IMG/VR virus record: IMGVR_UViG_3300030109_003432
Span: 1 to 30,143 of that record
Strand: one strand, 5' to 3'
Source of the DNA: a virus
DNA length: 30,143 nucleotides
The notes beneath the pieces are model-generated. The model saw nothing but the letters and a program-made list of their open reading frames with translations. It searched no databases and was not told the DNA's origin. This document shows, one piece after another, positions 29,801-30,143 of this stretch; positions within the stretch are counted from its first letter, which is position 1; each line of letters starts with the position of its first letter. The position numbers were made by a program, and so were the translations under genes.

Positions 29801-30143
29801 CAGGATAGGCATAGATCCATTCCCTATCATTAGAAGTAGCCAAAACAAGCCCTAGAACGCCTACTAGAGCCGTCATTAGAGTCGGGTCTAATAGAACCCC
29901 TATCAGCCCAATTGGTGCGAATAGGCAGTAATCATCCCCTAGATTCTCACAAATGTCCTCATAGGTATCAGGATGATTTTCTTCTAGGTAATTCACGATA
30001 TCAGAATTCCTTGATATGTCGGGTCTTGATAGCAGATTCTCATGTTTCGCTAACAATTCTTTGTATGCTTCTAGGATGAGCGGTGCATCGGCCATCAACC
30101 CAATGTCGGCTTCAACATTTACTCTAGGTGAATCATCATGCAA
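26856..30143 (-). CDS. UvrD/Rep-type SF1 DNA helicase, 5' end beyond the window
   Basis: At least 1095 residues are visible. Counting from the edge, residues 5-12 are SPRVNVEA (shared with the 17493-18563 gene) and about 84-104 form a strongly hydrophobic stretch (IGVLLDP, then ALVGVLGLVLAT). Walker A ESVAGSGKTT is at 156-165, Walker B VLIDEVQDL near 591, CWRGTHEVA further on, motif V STVHRYKGEQAEYVF, and motif VI LYVAMTRAKKQ near 939. The end carries a zinc knuckle (CDCCDNA, then CSERC). SF1A helicases unwind 3'-5' during repair, recombination or replication. The frame is open to the last base with only TTG at the edge, so I treat it as truncated. It is unusually long, with a large insertion between motifs I and II. 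Confidence 0.88.
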   Translation of the reverse strand: MHDDSPRVNVEADIGLMADAPLILEAYKELLAKHENLLSRPDISRNSDIVNYLEENHPDTYEDICENLGDDYCLFAPIGLIGVLLDPTLMTALVGVLGLVLATSNDREWIYAYPETDYDGNKWSNEQEHILGAFAHHFSAQTFDPEVLPPARMVIESVAGSGKTTILRAIIDTVHNINPNARLMASAFNRSIAGILKDVLIEAKKDGFNGATVIGGSNSVQALGYRLLRDEGNRRGVAVNMEGSTPRYRVLSRMAVGKHLGEIYRTTRGDHLQKLAAARGLVNQLVRQQQDSGIKTNSRKTWFKLATELQRICEVLMDEGFKPHRSHQKSVDEMQSIIAEAGSIRGVDASSGAIIWGLGSNVVYRLAYEVLIEGMTQAFNPSLQYPKVGDKMATDIIIPRPIDHPASVMKAYDAQEGRFDVDLYPLYMLTDDDDWNTFRVLGNTQLLWPPRDNVQTFTPSKSNGEWSVQFIKNGNGIVVNFSGGQSATAKVKFPDGASMRAVDSLRSKATKTGAYPHRIKDDDKAKVLVAAFKKKWGAKCSLEGFGDEAPDEEIPVNDENGEVTLSFTDQVWLPHVLDIQASEDELFDVVLIDEVQDLSFTKGELIRRVCGDYTSIVFVGDRKQSIMQFAGARASSMTDNAAAIDADEYSMTVCWRGTHEVASHARKTMLGATELVRSEWGDNADIPDYQEHQSPSIEGWPQGEKTLVMPSTSVIDKVIALREANADTTISIICRMAAPLGEYITGLVLKGVPIKTPSTNGGLVKDVITLAKKDRPADPTKVNQTRVGLGLREGRLTESTVVRHVNTLNDYLLKQAIQRAGNDASAAGKEPQYNEQVDLLNLTQSLILLALEKSEGDSMTIDEVENWLKDILFSDSENAVALSTVHRYKGEQAEYVFCIISTMGEDQDGKPTTRPCFMLNHLMESHPINAVAEANILYVAMTRAKKQTIMVLADMEKDSWSMTADHYVYEIEDESKLPEPSKEELQWIEDLKNDPLGKEGKCTESWGELNERGWYHAANALEANAADDPSNRSKSLSRQFKDCDCCDNAATFVDEDLPTGERAFCSERCWAIYSAMPVRNEGYYGFIDGNAGRRL
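26998..27018 (-). repeat. 21-bp direct repeat (large-helicase copy)
   Basis: Exact match to 25500-25520, encoding CDCCDNA at the start of the helicase zinc knuckle. Confidence 0.85.

Noticed and set aside
1-30143. tRNA genes, CRISPR arrays, integrase/att sites, insertion sequences
   Set aside because: On reading both strands I saw no cloverleaf with a T-loop consensus, no regularly spaced repeats, no transposase or recombinase motifs and no terminal inverted repeats.
1-30143. Firm assignment as a magrovirus
   Set aside because: The thermosome and primase fit, but the family B polymerase, clamp and clamp loader typical of those genomes are not in this window, so I keep the call at MGII-type archaeal virus.

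Overview
The window looks like part of the genome of a tailed virus (or integrated provirus) of a marine archaeon, most plausibly a Marine Group II (Poseidoniales-type) euryarchaeal virus related to the magroviruses. This assignment is inferred from gene content. Four features point to an archaeal host: a group II (thermosome-type) chaperonin, an archaeo-eukaryotic primase carrying the PriL-type iron-sulfur domain, an XPF/ERCC4-family nuclease, and a PCNA-interaction (PIP-box) motif at the C-terminus of the DNA methyltransferase. Small basic and zinc-ribbon proteins of kinds common in marine tailed-virus genomes, plus a tail-fibre-like gene, point to a tailed virus. I see no DNA polymerase, terminase, capsid or portal gene, no tRNA, no CRISPR array and no integrase.

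Layout. 1-1341 (+): end of a structural module, with the tail of one structural gene and a tail-fibre/adhesin-like gene. It converges on everything else, which is on the minus strand and reads right to left. 1346-3702: small, translationally coupled, Cys-rich or basic proteins, four of which share an N-terminal tag (AFDxAWAIxK). 3712-13363: replication and recombination block, comprising a DnaQ-fold-like protein, a AAA+ ATPase/helicase, an ERCC4 nuclease, the PriS-PriL-like primase, a Cas4/RecB-like Fe-S nuclease, a Sak4/RecA-like ATPase, a candidate ssDNA-binding protein and a DNA-ligase homologue that has lost its catalytic lysine. 13360-18563: a run of mostly unrecognised proteins (zinc ribbons, winged helices, a DUF3846-like protein). 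18634-20133: SprT-like metalloprotease and small proteins. 20250-21836: thermosome. 21891-24889: SF2 helicase and DNA methyltransferase. 24901-26893: a chain of micro-genes, including two single-membrane-segment peptides. 26856-30143: a large UvrD/Rep-type helicase that runs off the right edge.

Genes are packed with ATGA or TGATG stop/start overlaps, so translation is probably coupled within long polycistrons. The few gaps carry what look like transcription signals. A 12-base word (minus strand AGAGCATTCATA) occurs four times. A second word (TTCTAATACCCA) occurs twice at an identical distance from a leader hairpin. Several operon heads have a hairpin starting about 19-25 bases downstream of the presumed promoter box. 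Together these suggest a set of viral promoters giving either leaderless mRNAs (the thermosome) or short leaders that begin with a hairpin.

Many start codons were moved inward from the longest open frame, to an ATG that overlaps the upstream stop or is preceded by a Shine-Dalgarno-like sequence; these choices are stated per gene.
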